Of a stretch of DNA of 64,000 nt, positions 41,781 through 52,640 are shown one piece after another. Positions within the stretch are counted from its first letter, which is position 1. Each line of letters begins with the position of its first letter. Made by a program: the position numbers and the translations under genes. This DNA comes from Collinsella sp. GTDB taxonomy: Bacteria; Actinomycetota; Coriobacteriia; Coriobacteriales; Coriobacteriaceae. Below the pieces are notes generated by a model, which ran no database searches, was not told the DNA's origin, and was given only the letters and a program-made list of their open reading frames with translations. Location: positions 16,989 to 80,988 of the forward strand of contig JARIBW010000010.1 in the NCBI GenBank assembly GCA_029264355.1, in the 5' to 3' direction.

Positions 41781-43238
41781 ATGGACTATAAGATCACCGG
41801 CTACGAGCCCGCCAAGCTGTTCCATTATTTCGAGGAGATCAGCGCCATCCCGCGCGAGTCCGGCAACGAGAAGCAGATCAGCGACTACCTGGTGGCGTTC
41901 GCCAAGGACCACGGCCTGTGGGTCTATCAGGACGACGTCCACAACGTGATCATCAAGAAGGCCGCCTCCGCCGGCGCCGAGGACAAGCCCGCCGTCATGC
42001 TGCAGGGCCATATCGACATGGTGTGCGACAAGCTCGGCTCCGTCGAGCACGATTTCACCAAGGACGGTATCGACCTCGTGGTGAAGGACGGCGTGCTCAC
42101 CGCCAACGGCACCACCCTGGGCGCCGACAACGGCATCGCCGTCGCGCTCATGCTCACCGTGCTCGATGACGACTCCCTGGCCCATCCGGCCCTCGAGTGC
42201 GTCTTCACCACCGACGAGGAGTCCGGCCTCGTGGGCGCGGAGACCCTCGACAAGTCCCAGATCGAGGCCCGCACCATGATCAACCTCGACTCCGAGGAGG
42301 AGGGCGTGGCCACGGTCAGCTGCGCCGGCGGCGTCGTTGTCACCTACACCCGCCCCATCGTCCGCGAGCGCAAGTCCGGCAGCGTCCTCACGCTTGCGAT
42401 CTCCGGGCTGCTCGGCGGCCACTCCGGAGCCGACATCCACCTCGAGCGCGGCAACGGCAACCTCATCATGGCCCGCATCGTCGAGCGCCTCATGATCGCC
42501 GGCGCCCCCGCCCTCGTGAGTTTCAACGGCGGCACCAAGGACAACGCTATCAACCGCGAGTGCAAGGCCGAGCTGGTTTATGTCGACCATGCTTCCGCCG
42601 AGGCCGGTGCGGAGTTGGCGCGCGAGATCGCCGCGAAGGTCGCCGTCGAGCTCGAGGCCTACGACCCCGGGTTCGCCCTCGATGTCGCGATCGTCGACGA
42701 CGCCGAGGTCGAGGCCATCGATGAGGACACCGCCCTCGCGTTCGTGCGCGCCATCCGCCTCGCCCCCAACGGCGTGATGCGCCGCAACCTCGCGGCCGAC
42801 GGCGCCGTCGACGTCTCCTCCAACATCGGCGTCGTCGCCACGTCCGACGATGAGGCCAAGATCTTGCTGTCGCCGCGTTCCTCCATCACCTCCCTGCAGG
42901 AGGAGTTCAAGGACCGTCTGCAGACCCTCGCCGACGTCCTGGGCTTCGACGCGAAGTTCGAGTTCGAGTACCCGGGCTGGAGCTACGCCGAGCACTCCCC
43001 GGTTCGCGACGTCTTCCTCGAGAGCTATCGCGACCTGTTCGGCGCCGAGCTTCGCATCGAGTCCATTCACGCTGGTCTCGAGTGCGGTCTATTCGCCGAG
43101 GCCCTCGACGGCCTGGACGCCATCGCCGTCGGCCCGACCCTGAAGGACGTCCACACGCCCGACGAGTCCATGGAGCTCGCCTCCTCCGAGCGCTTCTACA
43201 CCCTGCTCGTCGACGTGCTCAAGCGCCTCGCCGCCTAA
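41781..43238 (+). CDS. pepD: Aminoacyl-histidine dipeptidase (PepD, M20)
   Basis: A 485-residue di-zinc M20 peptidase that cleaves dipeptides such as carnosine-type X-His. Motifs: MLQGHIDMVCDK near residue 73 (first metal His, Asp), GADNGIAVALML near 114 (bridging Asp), FTTDEESGLVGA near 142 (catalytic Glu), and HAGLECGLFAEAL near 430. AAGGAGG lies before ATG 41781. The frame extends upstream through the palindrome but without a ribosome site there. It likely feeds amino acid catabolism in this organism. Confidence 0.94.
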   Translation: MDYKITGYEPAKLFHYFEEISAIPRESGNEKQISDYLVAFAKDHGLWVYQDDVHNVIIKKAASAGAEDKPAVMLQGHIDMVCDKLGSVEHDFTKDGIDLVVKDGVLTANGTTLGADNGIAVALMLTVLDDDSLAHPALECVFTTDEESGLVGAETLDKSQIEARTMINLDSEEEGVATVSCAGGVVVTYTRPIVRERKSGSVLTLAISGLLGGHSGADIHLERGNGNLIMARIVERLMIAGAPALVSFNGGTKDNAINRECKAELVYVDHASAEAGAELAREIAAKVAVELEAYDPGFALDVAIVDDAEVEAIDEDTALAFVRAIRLAPNGVMRRNLAADGAVDVSSNIGVVATSDDEAKILLSPRSSITSLQEEFKDRLQTLADVLGFDAKFEFEYPGWSYAEHSPVRDVFLESYRDLFGAELRIESIHAGLECGLFAEALDGLDAIAVGPTLKDVHTPDESMELASSERFYTLLVDVLKRLAA

Positions 43239-43240
43239 CA

Positions 43241-43269
43241 GCTCAATTGGGGACAGGTACAAATTGAGC
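43241..43269. repeat. TGGGGAC-family short inverted repeat
   Basis: GCTCAATT and AATTGAGC flank GGGGACAGGTACA, directly after the pepD stop. The TGGGGAC(A/G)GGTAC core recurs in the 35.3-kb inverted repeat. Confidence 0.7.
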
Positions 43270-43289
43270 AGCCGCCCCTAGGGATGCGA

Positions 43290-43323
43290 AAGGCCCGCAG
43301 CGACGAAGATCGCTGCGGGCCTT
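43290..43323. terminator. Terminator between pepD and the GntR gene
   Basis: AAGGCCCGCAGCGA and TCGCTGCGGGCCTT form a perfect 14-bp stem with a CGAAGA loop between convergent genes. Confidence 0.85.
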
Positions 43324-43404
43324 GACGTTCGCGTCGCCGCTGTGGAAGTGGAGCCGAACGGAATCGCTGCCCTCAGGGGGTCGCCATGGCGACGCGTGCC
43401 GGCC

Positions 43405-44055
43405 CTACCATACGGTGAACGGTGCGTTCTCGATGTTCCAATGGGTGTCGCGCACGTAGTCGCGCACGCCCCCCGCATCCTTGGCCTCGAACAGCTCGAG
43501 GATGCGCCGGTGCTCGGCATTCGCCTTGCGCAGCAGCTCTTGCGCGGTGGCTTGCTCCACGGCGCCGTAATCGCGTTTGATGAAGTGGCGCCCCATCTGA
43601 TCGACCAGCGTGATGAGGCGCTCATTGCCGCATCGCTGCGTGTAGGCGCGGTGAAACTCGCGTTGGATGTCGTCGTACTTGGTGATGAGGCCGCTTTCGA
43701 TGGCGAGGTCCATGGAGCCCACGTGGAAGCGCAGCTGTGCCAGGTCCTCTTCGGTGAGGAGAGGGCAGGCCAGATACGCGGCCTGCCCATCCAGGGGGCC
43801 CATGACCTGGAACACCTCGATGGCGTTTTGCCGATCGAATCCCCGCACGCGAAAGCCCCGACGTGGCTGGTTGTCCAGGTAGCCGTCGCTCGCGAGTTGG
43901 ATGAGCGCCTCGCGCACCGGTGTGCGCGAAACGCCCATGGCATCGCAGATCGTCTGCTCGCTCACGCGGTCGCCGGCGGAAAGATCGCCGGACTCGATGC
44001 GCGCGGCGATGTATTCATACACGTGCTCCTTGAGCGGGCGCTGTAGGGCAACCAT
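43405..44055 (-). CDS. GntR-family regulator, FadR/FCD subfamily
   Basis: A 216-residue transcriptional regulator. Residues about 5-70 are the winged helix (LKEHVYEYIAARIESGDLSAG, then ICDAMGVSRTPVREALIQLASDGYL). Residues about 80-210 form an all-helical FCD ligand domain with likely metal-binding residues (FHRAYTQRCGN, then EHRRILELFEAKDAGGV). ATG 44055 is preferred because GGAGGAAATCG precedes it. It is divergent from the amidinohydrolase-antiporter pair. GTATAC-centred palindromes stand in the shared upstream region, so it probably represses both directions until a substrate-derived ligand binds. Confidence 0.88.
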   Translation of the reverse strand: MVALQRPLKEHVYEYIAARIESGDLSAGDRVSEQTICDAMGVSRTPVREALIQLASDGYLDNQPRRGFRVRGFDRQNAIEVFQVMGPLDGQAAYLACPLLTEEDLAQLRFHVGSMDLAIESGLITKYDDIQREFHRAYTQRCGNERLITLVDQMGRHFIKRDYGAVEQATAQELLRKANAEHRRILELFEAKDAGGVRDYVRDTHWNIENAPFTVW

Positions 44056-44194
44056 CGATTTCCTCCGTACCGTATACAGGCTGATCACGTATGCAAATGA
44101 ACTGACAATCAAATATATCCGCAAAGATACCAGCTACTAAGCGGCATGTGCAAACAGATGGAGACAAACGCTCACCGGAGAAAAGTGACCGTTC

Positions 44195-44210
44195 ATATTG
44201 TATACAATAT
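44195..44210. promoter_or_regulatory. Candidate GntR operator (16-bp perfect palindrome)
   Basis: ATATTGTATACAATAT is self-complementary and fits the TTGTATACAA type bound by FadR-family regulators. A second GTATAC (44072-44077) lies just before the GntR start. The placement between divergent genes supports control of both. Confidence 0.65.
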
Positions 44211-44285
44211 ACAAACAAGAAATGCCGACGTACCATGAAGGTGATGAAAGGGGAGAAGCCCCTGATACACAAAAGGAGGGTCATC

Positions 44286-45062
44286 ATGACCAAGTTCAGC
44301 CACGTCATCATCCGTCGTCCCGGCAAGTCCCTCTGCAACGGCATCACCAGTGCCCCCGAGCTCGGCCAGCCCATCTACGAGCGCGCCATCGAGGAGCATT
44401 ACGACTATGAGCATGCGCTCGAGCAGTGCGGCGTGGACGTCACCGTCCTGCCCGCGCTCGAGGAGTACCCGGACAGCGTCTTCGTCGAGGACCCCGCGGT
44501 CATCACCCGCTGCGGCGCGATCATCACCAACCCCGGCGCCGAGTCCCGCAACGGCGAGAAGGGCGAGATCGAGCCCGCTGTCCGCCGCTTCTTCGACGAT
44601 GAGCATGTCAAGCACATCGTCGCCCCCGGCACGCTCGACGGCGGCGACGTCATGATGGTCGGCGACCACTTCTATGTCGGCCGCTCCGCCCGCACCAATG
44701 AGGAGGGCATCCGCCAGTTCTGCGAGATTCTCGAGGGTTGGGGCCTGTCCGGCTCCGAGGTCCCGCTGGAGGAGGTCCTGCACCTCAAGACCGGCGTGAA
44801 CTACATCGAGGACAACAACATGCTCGTGTCCGGCGAGTTCATCGACAAACCCGACTTCGCCGATTACAACAAGATCGTCGTCCCCGAGGAGGAGGCCTAC
44901 GGCGCCAACTGCATCTGGGTCAACGGCACCGTGATCGTGGCCGAGGGCTATCCGACCGTCCTCAAGGCCGTCCAGGACCTCGGCTACAAGACCCTCGTCG
45001 TGGACACCTCCGAGTACCGCAAGGTCGACGGCGGCCTCTCCTGCATGTCCCTGCGCTTCTAA
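44286..45062 (+). CDS. Dimethylarginine dimethylaminohydrolase-like amidinohydrolase
   Basis: A 258-residue guanidino-modifying enzyme of the DDAH group. Typical segments are VIIRRPGKSLCNGI at the N-terminus, PDSVFVEDPAVIT near residue 60, the His-bearing APGTLDGGDVMMVGDHFYVG near 117, and the catalytic Cys in DGGLSCMSLRF at the C-terminus. Family enzymes turn N-methylated arginine into citrulline and methylamines; a few prefer arginine. AAAAGGAGGG lies before ATG 44286. It is followed by an arginine/ornithine-type antiporter, so uptake and hydrolysis of a (methyl)arginine is the likely role. Confidence 0.88.
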   Translation: MTKFSHVIIRRPGKSLCNGITSAPELGQPIYERAIEEHYDYEHALEQCGVDVTVLPALEEYPDSVFVEDPAVITRCGAIITNPGAESRNGEKGEIEPAVRRFFDDEHVKHIVAPGTLDGGDVMMVGDHFYVGRSARTNEEGIRQFCEILEGWGLSGSEVPLEEVLHLKTGVNYIEDNNMLVSGEFIDKPDFADYNKIVVPEEEAYGANCIWVNGTVIVAEGYPTVLKAVQDLGYKTLVVDTSEYRKVDGGLSCMSLRF

Positions 45063-45158
45063 GCGGATATTCCCCCTTTTGGCCCGGCCGTCCCGCCCGC
45101 GTCCCCCGTTCAGGCGCGGTCGGGGCCCCGGGCCGCGTTCTCTCGAAAGGAGGCGTCA

Positions 45159-46640
45159 ATGAGCAAGGACCCTGCAAAGGCCGCGCGCCCCGTCAATGAG
45201 GAGATCATCGACCCCAACGGCCTCGATCTGTTCCGCCTGACCATGATGGTCATCACGGCGAGCATCTGCGGCGGCATCTTCTCCCTGGCCGGCGATATGG
45301 CCGCCGGCGGCGCCAATACCGGCGCGGTCATCATCTCGTGGCTCATTTGCTTCGCCGGCGTGTTCGCGCTCATGATGGTGTTCAACGGCCTGTCCCAGGC
45401 GCGCCCGGATCTCACAGGCGGGATCTACGCCTACGCCGCCGCCGGCTTCGGCGAGTACGTGGGCTTCAACTCCGCCTGGGGCTACTGGATCAGCGCCTGC
45501 CTGTCCAACGTCAGTTTCGCCTTGCTGCTGTTCAGCGCGCTCGGTTACTTTTTCCCGGCGTTCGGCGCGGGCAACAACGTGCTGTCCATCGTGTGCGCGA
45601 GCATCTTCCTGTGGGTGCTCACGGCGCTCGTCTTGCGCGGTGTGAAAGAGGCCGCGGGCATCAACACCATCGTGACGCTCGCCAAGCTCGTCCCGCTCGG
45701 CCTGTTCGTCCTGTCCATCATCTTGCTCGGCAAGTTCGACATGGCCATCTTCATGGACAACTTCTGGGGTGAGCCCGCCGGACCGGACTTCGGCACGCAG
45801 GTGGTGTCGACGATGATCGCGCTCGTGTGGGTGTTCACCGGCATCGAGGGGGCCGTGGTCATCTCCGGTCGCGCCAAGTACGTGCGCGATGTCGGCCGCT
45901 CCACCGCCCTCGGCTTCTCGGCCGTGTTCGTGCTCTATTTCATCATCTCGATGCTGTCTTTGGGCGTCATGCCCCGGGCCGAGATGGCCCAGCTCGCCAC
46001 GCCCTCCATGGCGGGGATCCTCGAGCACGCCATCGGGCCGGTGGGCGCCGCGATCGTCAATCTCGGCGTCATCTTGTCGCTCGTGGGCGCCATGCTCGGC
46101 TACGTGATCATCGCCTCCGAGACGCCTTTCGAGGCCGCGCGCCAAGGGTCGTTCCCGCTGGCGTTCGCCAAGACGAACAAGGCCGGCGCCCCCATCGTGA
46201 CCGTCCTCGTGAGCTCGAGCATCACGCAGCTCTTCCTCATCCTGTCCGCGGTCGCATCGAGCACCTATCAGTTCTTCTACACCTGCGCGGTCAACACGAT
46301 TTTGATCCCGTATGTTTGCTCCGCGGCATATTACATGGTGATCGGCTGGAAGAAGGAGCACCTGGACAGCCCGCATGCCCCCAGCGTGAGGACGGCGCGC
46401 ATCTTCGGCACGCTCGGATTCATCTACACGCTGTTCCTGGTGTGGTCCACCGGCCTGCAGGGCGTCATGATCACGACGATCCTGTTCGCCCCCGCCATCG
46501 CGGTGTACGCGATCGGCGAGCGCGACCGCGGCAAGCCGGTCCTTCCGCGGACGAGCGACAAGGTCATCGCCATCATCGTGGTCATCCTGGCAATCGCATC
46601 GCTTTACCTGCACTTCTCGGGGATTTCGCCCATCGTGTAG
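45159..46640 (+). CDS. APC-family basic amino acid antiporter (ArcD-like)
   Basis: A 493-residue inner-membrane transporter with about 12-13 hydrophobic helices. The first helix carries the APC motif TASICGGIFSLAGDMAAGG (residues about 33-52). Later segments (FTGIEGAVVISGRAKYVRDVG, then SETPFEAARQGSFPLAF) match arginine/ornithine and lysine antiporters of the ArcD/YdgI group. CGAAAGGAGG precedes ATG 45159. Together with the amidinohydrolase it could exchange substrate for citrulline or ornithine. A strong terminator follows. Confidence 0.88.
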   Translation: MSKDPAKAARPVNEEIIDPNGLDLFRLTMMVITASICGGIFSLAGDMAAGGANTGAVIISWLICFAGVFALMMVFNGLSQARPDLTGGIYAYAAAGFGEYVGFNSAWGYWISACLSNVSFALLLFSALGYFFPAFGAGNNVLSIVCASIFLWVLTALVLRGVKEAAGINTIVTLAKLVPLGLFVLSIILLGKFDMAIFMDNFWGEPAGPDFGTQVVSTMIALVWVFTGIEGAVVISGRAKYVRDVGRSTALGFSAVFVLYFIISMLSLGVMPRAEMAQLATPSMAGILEHAIGPVGAAIVNLGVILSLVGAMLGYVIIASETPFEAARQGSFPLAFAKTNKAGAPIVTVLVSSSITQLFLILSAVASSTYQFFYTCAVNTILIPYVCSAAYYMVIGWKKEHLDSPHAPSVRTARIFGTLGFIYTLFLVWSTGLQGVMITTILFAPAIAVYAIGERDRGKPVLPRTSDKVIAIIVVILAIASLYLHFSGISPIV

Positions 46641-46663
46641 CACCTCGAGGCGCATGTGCCCCC

Positions 46664-46698
46664 GGCCCCAATGGCCCCATCGGCCATTGGGGCCTTTT
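46664..46698 (+). terminator. Intrinsic terminator after the antiporter gene
   Basis: GGCCCCAATGGCC pairs perfectly with GGCCATTGGGGCC around CCATC, followed by TTTT. Confidence 0.92.
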
Positions 46699-46710
46699 GC
46701 GCTCGCGGGG

Positions 46711-46778
46711 GCCCACGGCGGCATACGGGCGCGCGACGGTATGGGCCCACGGCGGTATGGGGTGCGCGACGACACAGG
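46711..46778 (+). repeat. 34-bp imperfect tandem duplication
   Basis: GCCCACGGCGG begins two consecutive ~34-bp units (46711, 46745) that share GGTATGGG/GCGCGACG segments, in the spacer before clpC. Confidence 0.65.
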
Positions 46779-46888
46779 GGCGCCCGCCGCCCGCCTCATG
46801 TCGCGTTTCGATCTCAATCGGTTATCATGGTGCGCCATTGGGTACACGTTTTTCGATAACACGTCACGAGCATAAACGAGGTAGACGC

Positions 46889-49519
<2,631 letters not shown>

Positions 49520-49745
49520 GCCATTTGAAACCGCACGTCTCGAGCGGCCGGTCGGGCTGGGCCCCGGCTGGCCGTTTCGCACCCGGCCCCCCCGTTTCGA
49601 GCCCGGCCCCCGATTCGGCCGATGCCCGTTTCGCCCGGCCCCCGCATCCCGCGGGCGTGGCGGCAGCGTAGCTTTTCTGCAAATCTGAAGAGGACCCCGC
49701 GATTCGTGCGACAATGAGACGAACGAGAGACAAGGGAGGTTCGCC
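49520..49745. other. clpC-disA spacer
   Basis: It holds three spaced copies of CGTTTCG(N)CCCGGCCCCC-like sequence (49570-49643) and a possible disA -10 (GACAAT near 49708). radA, which usually sits here, is not present. Confidence 0.55.
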
Positions 49746-50810
49746 GTGGAACAGAAGAGCACCGATGAGCGCATGAAAGAGGCCGTTCGCCTCACCGCCC
49801 CGGGGCAACCGCTGAGGACCGCCCTCGACATGATCATCGCCGGCCACATCGGCGCGCTCATCTGCGTGGGCGACACCGAGGCCGTGCTCGCCGCCGGCAA
49901 CGATGGCTTCCCGCTGAACATCTCCTTCACGAGCAACCGACTCTTCGAGCTCTCCAAGATGGATGGCGCGATCGTCATCGACGGCGGGCTCAACAAGATC
50001 TTGCGCGCCAACTTTCACTTGAATCCGGATCCCTCGCTCTCCACGAGCGAGACGGGCATGCGCCATCGCACCGCGGCCCGTATGAGCGTGCTCACCGATG
50101 CCACGATCATCTCGGTGTCCGAGCGCCGCGGCGTGGTGAACGTCTATGTGGATGGCAAGTCCTATCAGATCCAGCCGGTCACCGAGATCATGAGCTCGGT
50201 GAACCAGCTCGTCTCCACGCTGCAGACCACGCGCTCCTCGCTCGACCGCGCGCTTTTGCGCCTCACGGCGCTCGAGCTGGACGACTACGTCACCCTGGCC
50301 GACATCACGAGCATCTTCTCGAGCTTCGAGATCATGGAACAGGCCAAGGTCGAGCTCCAGAACTGCATCGCCAAGCTCGGCAACCAGGGAAAGCTCGTGC
50401 AGATGCAGCTCGAGCAGCTCGCCGGCGCCGGCATGGAGACCGAGTACGGCCTCATGGTCCGCGACTATGCGGCCGACGCCTCCGAGGAGAATGCCGAGCG
50501 CGTGCGACAGGTGTTCTCGTCGATGTCGGCTCAGGACCTCACGAGTCCCAGCAAGGTCGCCATGGCCCTCGGCTTCGAGGACCTCGACGAGGACTCCGTC
50601 ATGTCCCCTCTGGGCCTGCGAACCCTGTCGCGGGTGTCCGTCGTGCGCGACGGCGTGGCGGAGCGCATCGTGGACGAGTACGGTTCGCTGCAAGATCTCA
50701 TGGACGACATCAAGAACGACCCGGACCGCCTGGGCAACTTCGGCGTCAACAACCCCGCGATTCTCGCGGACTCGCTCGCGCGGATGCACAGCGGCAAGCG
50801 CGAGGCATAG
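49746..50810 (+). CDS. disA: DNA-integrity scanning diadenylate cyclase DisA
   Basis: Makes cyclic di-AMP while scanning DNA. The 354-residue protein has the DAC domain (residues about 10-150) with MDGAIVIDGGLNKIL (DGA motif) and GMRHRTAARMS (RHR motif). A helical linker and a C-terminal helix-hairpin-helix DNA-binding part with SPLGLRTLSRV follow. The start is GTG 49746 after GGGAGG. It keeps the conserved position downstream of clpC and upstream of ispD. Confidence 0.96.
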   Translation: MEQKSTDERMKEAVRLTAPGQPLRTALDMIIAGHIGALICVGDTEAVLAAGNDGFPLNISFTSNRLFELSKMDGAIVIDGGLNKILRANFHLNPDPSLSTSETGMRHRTAARMSVLTDATIISVSERRGVVNVYVDGKSYQIQPVTEIMSSVNQLVSTLQTTRSSLDRALLRLTALELDDYVTLADITSIFSSFEIMEQAKVELQNCIAKLGNQGKLVQMQLEQLAGAGMETEYGLMVRDYAADASEENAERVRQVFSSMSAQDLTSPSKVAMALGFEDLDEDSVMSPLGLRTLSRVSVVRDGVAERIVDEYGSLQDLMDDIKNDPDRLGNFGVNNPAILADSLARMHSGKREA

Positions 50811-50893
50811 GCCCTCGGGAGTCGGGTCATGCGTCCCGATGGGCTCAGACGGGGGTCGGGACGCGCGGGCTTTTGATCGATGACGAGTGCGGG

Positions 50894-50915
50894 AGAGGCG
50901 CGGTCGCGCCTCTTT
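50894..50915 (+). terminator. Hairpin between disA and ispD
   Basis: AGAGGCGCG pairs with CGCGCCTCT around GT, followed by TTTCG; weak terminator or processing hairpin. Confidence 0.55.
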
Positions 50916-50936
50916 CGCGTTGAAGGGGAGAGAAGC

Positions 50937-51761
50937 ATGGCAGAGGGCATGAGACGCGCCTGCGCGATCATCGTGGCGGGGGGATCGGGCATGCGTTTTG
51001 GCAACCCGGGCGGAAAACTGCTGATCGAGGTCGCCGGCAAGCCGCTCATCACTTGGACGCTCGAGGCGTTTGACGCGGCGGAGCGCGTTTCGCGCATCGT
51101 CGTGGTGTGTCCACCCGATAAGACCGACGAGATGAGGGACATCGCCATCGATCCATTCGCGTTCTCGACGCCTATCGCGTTCGCGCCCTCCGGTGCCGAG
51201 CGGCAGGATTCCACCAGAAACGGCCTGTCCGCAGTTCCGGGTGACTGTGAGATCGTGCTCGTGCATGACGCCGCCCGGCCGTTGATCCTGGCCGAGACCA
51301 TCGACGCCGCCGTTGAGGCGCTCGTGGCCGGAGACGATGCGGAACCGGGCGCCCATGCGAACACGAGGGGTGCCGAGACGGCCTGCGGGCCCACGGGAGG
51401 GGACTCCCGTCCATCGGGTTCCGACCCCCGACGGGGGCACGCCCTCGACGGCGTGGTGTGCGGGCAGCCCGCGGTCGACACACTCAAGGTGATCGATGAG
51501 GCAGGCTGTTTCGTGCAAACCCCTCCGCGCGCCCGGTTCTGGACGGTGCAGACCCCGCAGGTCTTCTGGACCGAGTCCCTGCTTCGCGCATACGAATGGG
51601 TCGACCGCACGGGCTTCGTGGGCACCGACGACGCCTCCCTGGTCGAGGGGATGGGCGGGCGCGTTCGCGGATTCGAGGCGCCGCGCGACAACCTCAAGGT
51701 GACGCTGCCCGAGGACCTCGCCTCCGTCGAGGCGGCGCTGTGCTCCCGCGGTCGCGGTTGA
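50937..51761 (+). CDS. ispD: 2-C-methyl-D-erythritol 4-phosphate cytidylyltransferase with insert
   Basis: Third step of the non-mevalonate pathway: makes CDP-ME from MEP and CTP. The 274-residue protein has AIIVAGGSGMRFG near residue 11, GAERQDSTRNGLS near 88, VLVHDAARPL near 108, and QTPQVFWTESLL near 205. An extra Gly/Arg/Ala-rich segment (residues ~133-168) interrupts the usual connection to VDTLKVIDE, so it is longer than typical (~230). ATG 50937 follows GGGGAGAG. It pairs with ispF downstream. Confidence 0.94.
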   Translation: MAEGMRRACAIIVAGGSGMRFGNPGGKLLIEVAGKPLITWTLEAFDAAERVSRIVVVCPPDKTDEMRDIAIDPFAFSTPIAFAPSGAERQDSTRNGLSAVPGDCEIVLVHDAARPLILAETIDAAVEALVAGDDAEPGAHANTRGAETACGPTGGDSRPSGSDPRRGHALDGVVCGQPAVDTLKVIDEAGCFVQTPPRARFWTVQTPQVFWTESLLRAYEWVDRTGFVGTDDASLVEGMGGRVRGFEAPRDNLKVTLPEDLASVEAALCSRGRG

Positions 51762-51891
51762 TGAGGGGGACGTGGGGGCCCGCATCGGCCGACATGACCT
51801 CGCGGATGCGAGCCCGCACCGCGGGTTCGAGGCAAATGGGCGCCGCAGCGTATATCCTTAGTTCATGCAAATGACGCGATGAGGAGGAGCC

Positions 51892-52380
51892 ATGCCATCG
51901 AATTTGCGTGTCGGACACGGATACGACGTCCACCGTTTGGTGGAGGGCCGTCGCTGCATCATCGGCGGCGTGGATATCCCGCACGATAAGGGCCTGCTCG
52001 GCCATAGCGACGCCGACGTGCTGGCGCACGCCCTGGCCGACGCCATCCTGGGGGCCTGCCGCGGCGGCGACATCGGCAAGCTGTTCCCCGATACGGACCC
52101 GGCCTACGCGGGCGCCGACTCGCTCAAGCTGCTCTCCGCGGTGATGGACCATGCGCGCGGCCTGGGGTACGAGTTCGTGGACGCCGACTGCACGATAGCC
52201 TGCCAAGAGCCCAAGATAGGCCCGCACCGGGAGGCCATGCGCGAGAACCTGGCCCGTGCGATCGGCTGCTCGGTCGATGCCGTCGGCGTCAAGGCCACGA
52301 CCACCGAAAAGCTCGGCTGGGAGGGCGAGGGCAAGGGCGTGGGAGCCTGGTCCGTCTGCCTTCTCGAGCGATGTAGCTAG
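51892..52380 (+). CDS. ispF: 2-C-methyl-D-erythritol 2,4-cyclodiphosphate synthase
   Basis: Fifth step of the same pathway. The 162-residue protein has the metal ligands in VGHGYDVHRL (Asp, His) and LLGHSDADVLAHALADA (His), FPDTDPAYAGADS, and the closing KATTTEKLGWEGEGKGV. GAGGAGCC precedes ATG 51892. ispD and ispF are separate proteins here, not fused. Confidence 0.97.
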   Translation: MPSNLRVGHGYDVHRLVEGRRCIIGGVDIPHDKGLLGHSDADVLAHALADAILGACRGGDIGKLFPDTDPAYAGADSLKLLSAVMDHARGLGYEFVDADCTIACQEPKIGPHREAMRENLARAIGCSVDAVGVKATTTEKLGWEGEGKGVGAWSVCLLERCS

Positions 52381-52520
52381 GCGAGTCGCGCCGCCGCGCC
52401 CCCATCTTCACCCTTCTTCCCATCGAGCGGCCCGCCGCGTCCCGCGGGGCGGAAGTCCCCGCTTCTGCAAGGTTGCCCGCTCGTATAGACTATTCAAGGA
52501 CGATAACGATGCGGGCGTGG

Positions 52521-52618
52521 CGGGGCGTGTCGTCCTCGCGCGGTTTCGCCCGAGCCGAGGCGTTCGATGGACGCTTCGGCTCGGGCCGGGACTGTTCGAG
52601 CGAGGATGATATGCCCCG
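52521..52618 (+). promoter_or_regulatory. Nested hairpin in the cysS leader
   Basis: An outer 19-bp stem (52521-52539 with 52600-52618) has three G-U pairs. An inner 16-bp stem (52548-52563 with 52571-52586) has one G-U pair and a CGATGG loop. Further G/C pairing extends outward toward the GAAGGAG ribosome site of cysS (52628-52634). No T-box motif is recognised. A translational or attenuation control of cysS is possible. Confidence 0.6.
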
Positions 52619-52640
52619 TCCCGCCCCGAAGGAGATACCT

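Noticed and set aside
45827..46888. N-terminal extension of ClpC (frame open from 45827)
   Set aside because: This part is a shadow of the antiporter gene; the family start MLDRFTDRARKVM at 46889 is clear.
52381..52640. T-box riboswitch for cysS
   Set aside because: The leader has strong hairpins but I could not find a T-box TGGNACC-type motif or specifier loop.
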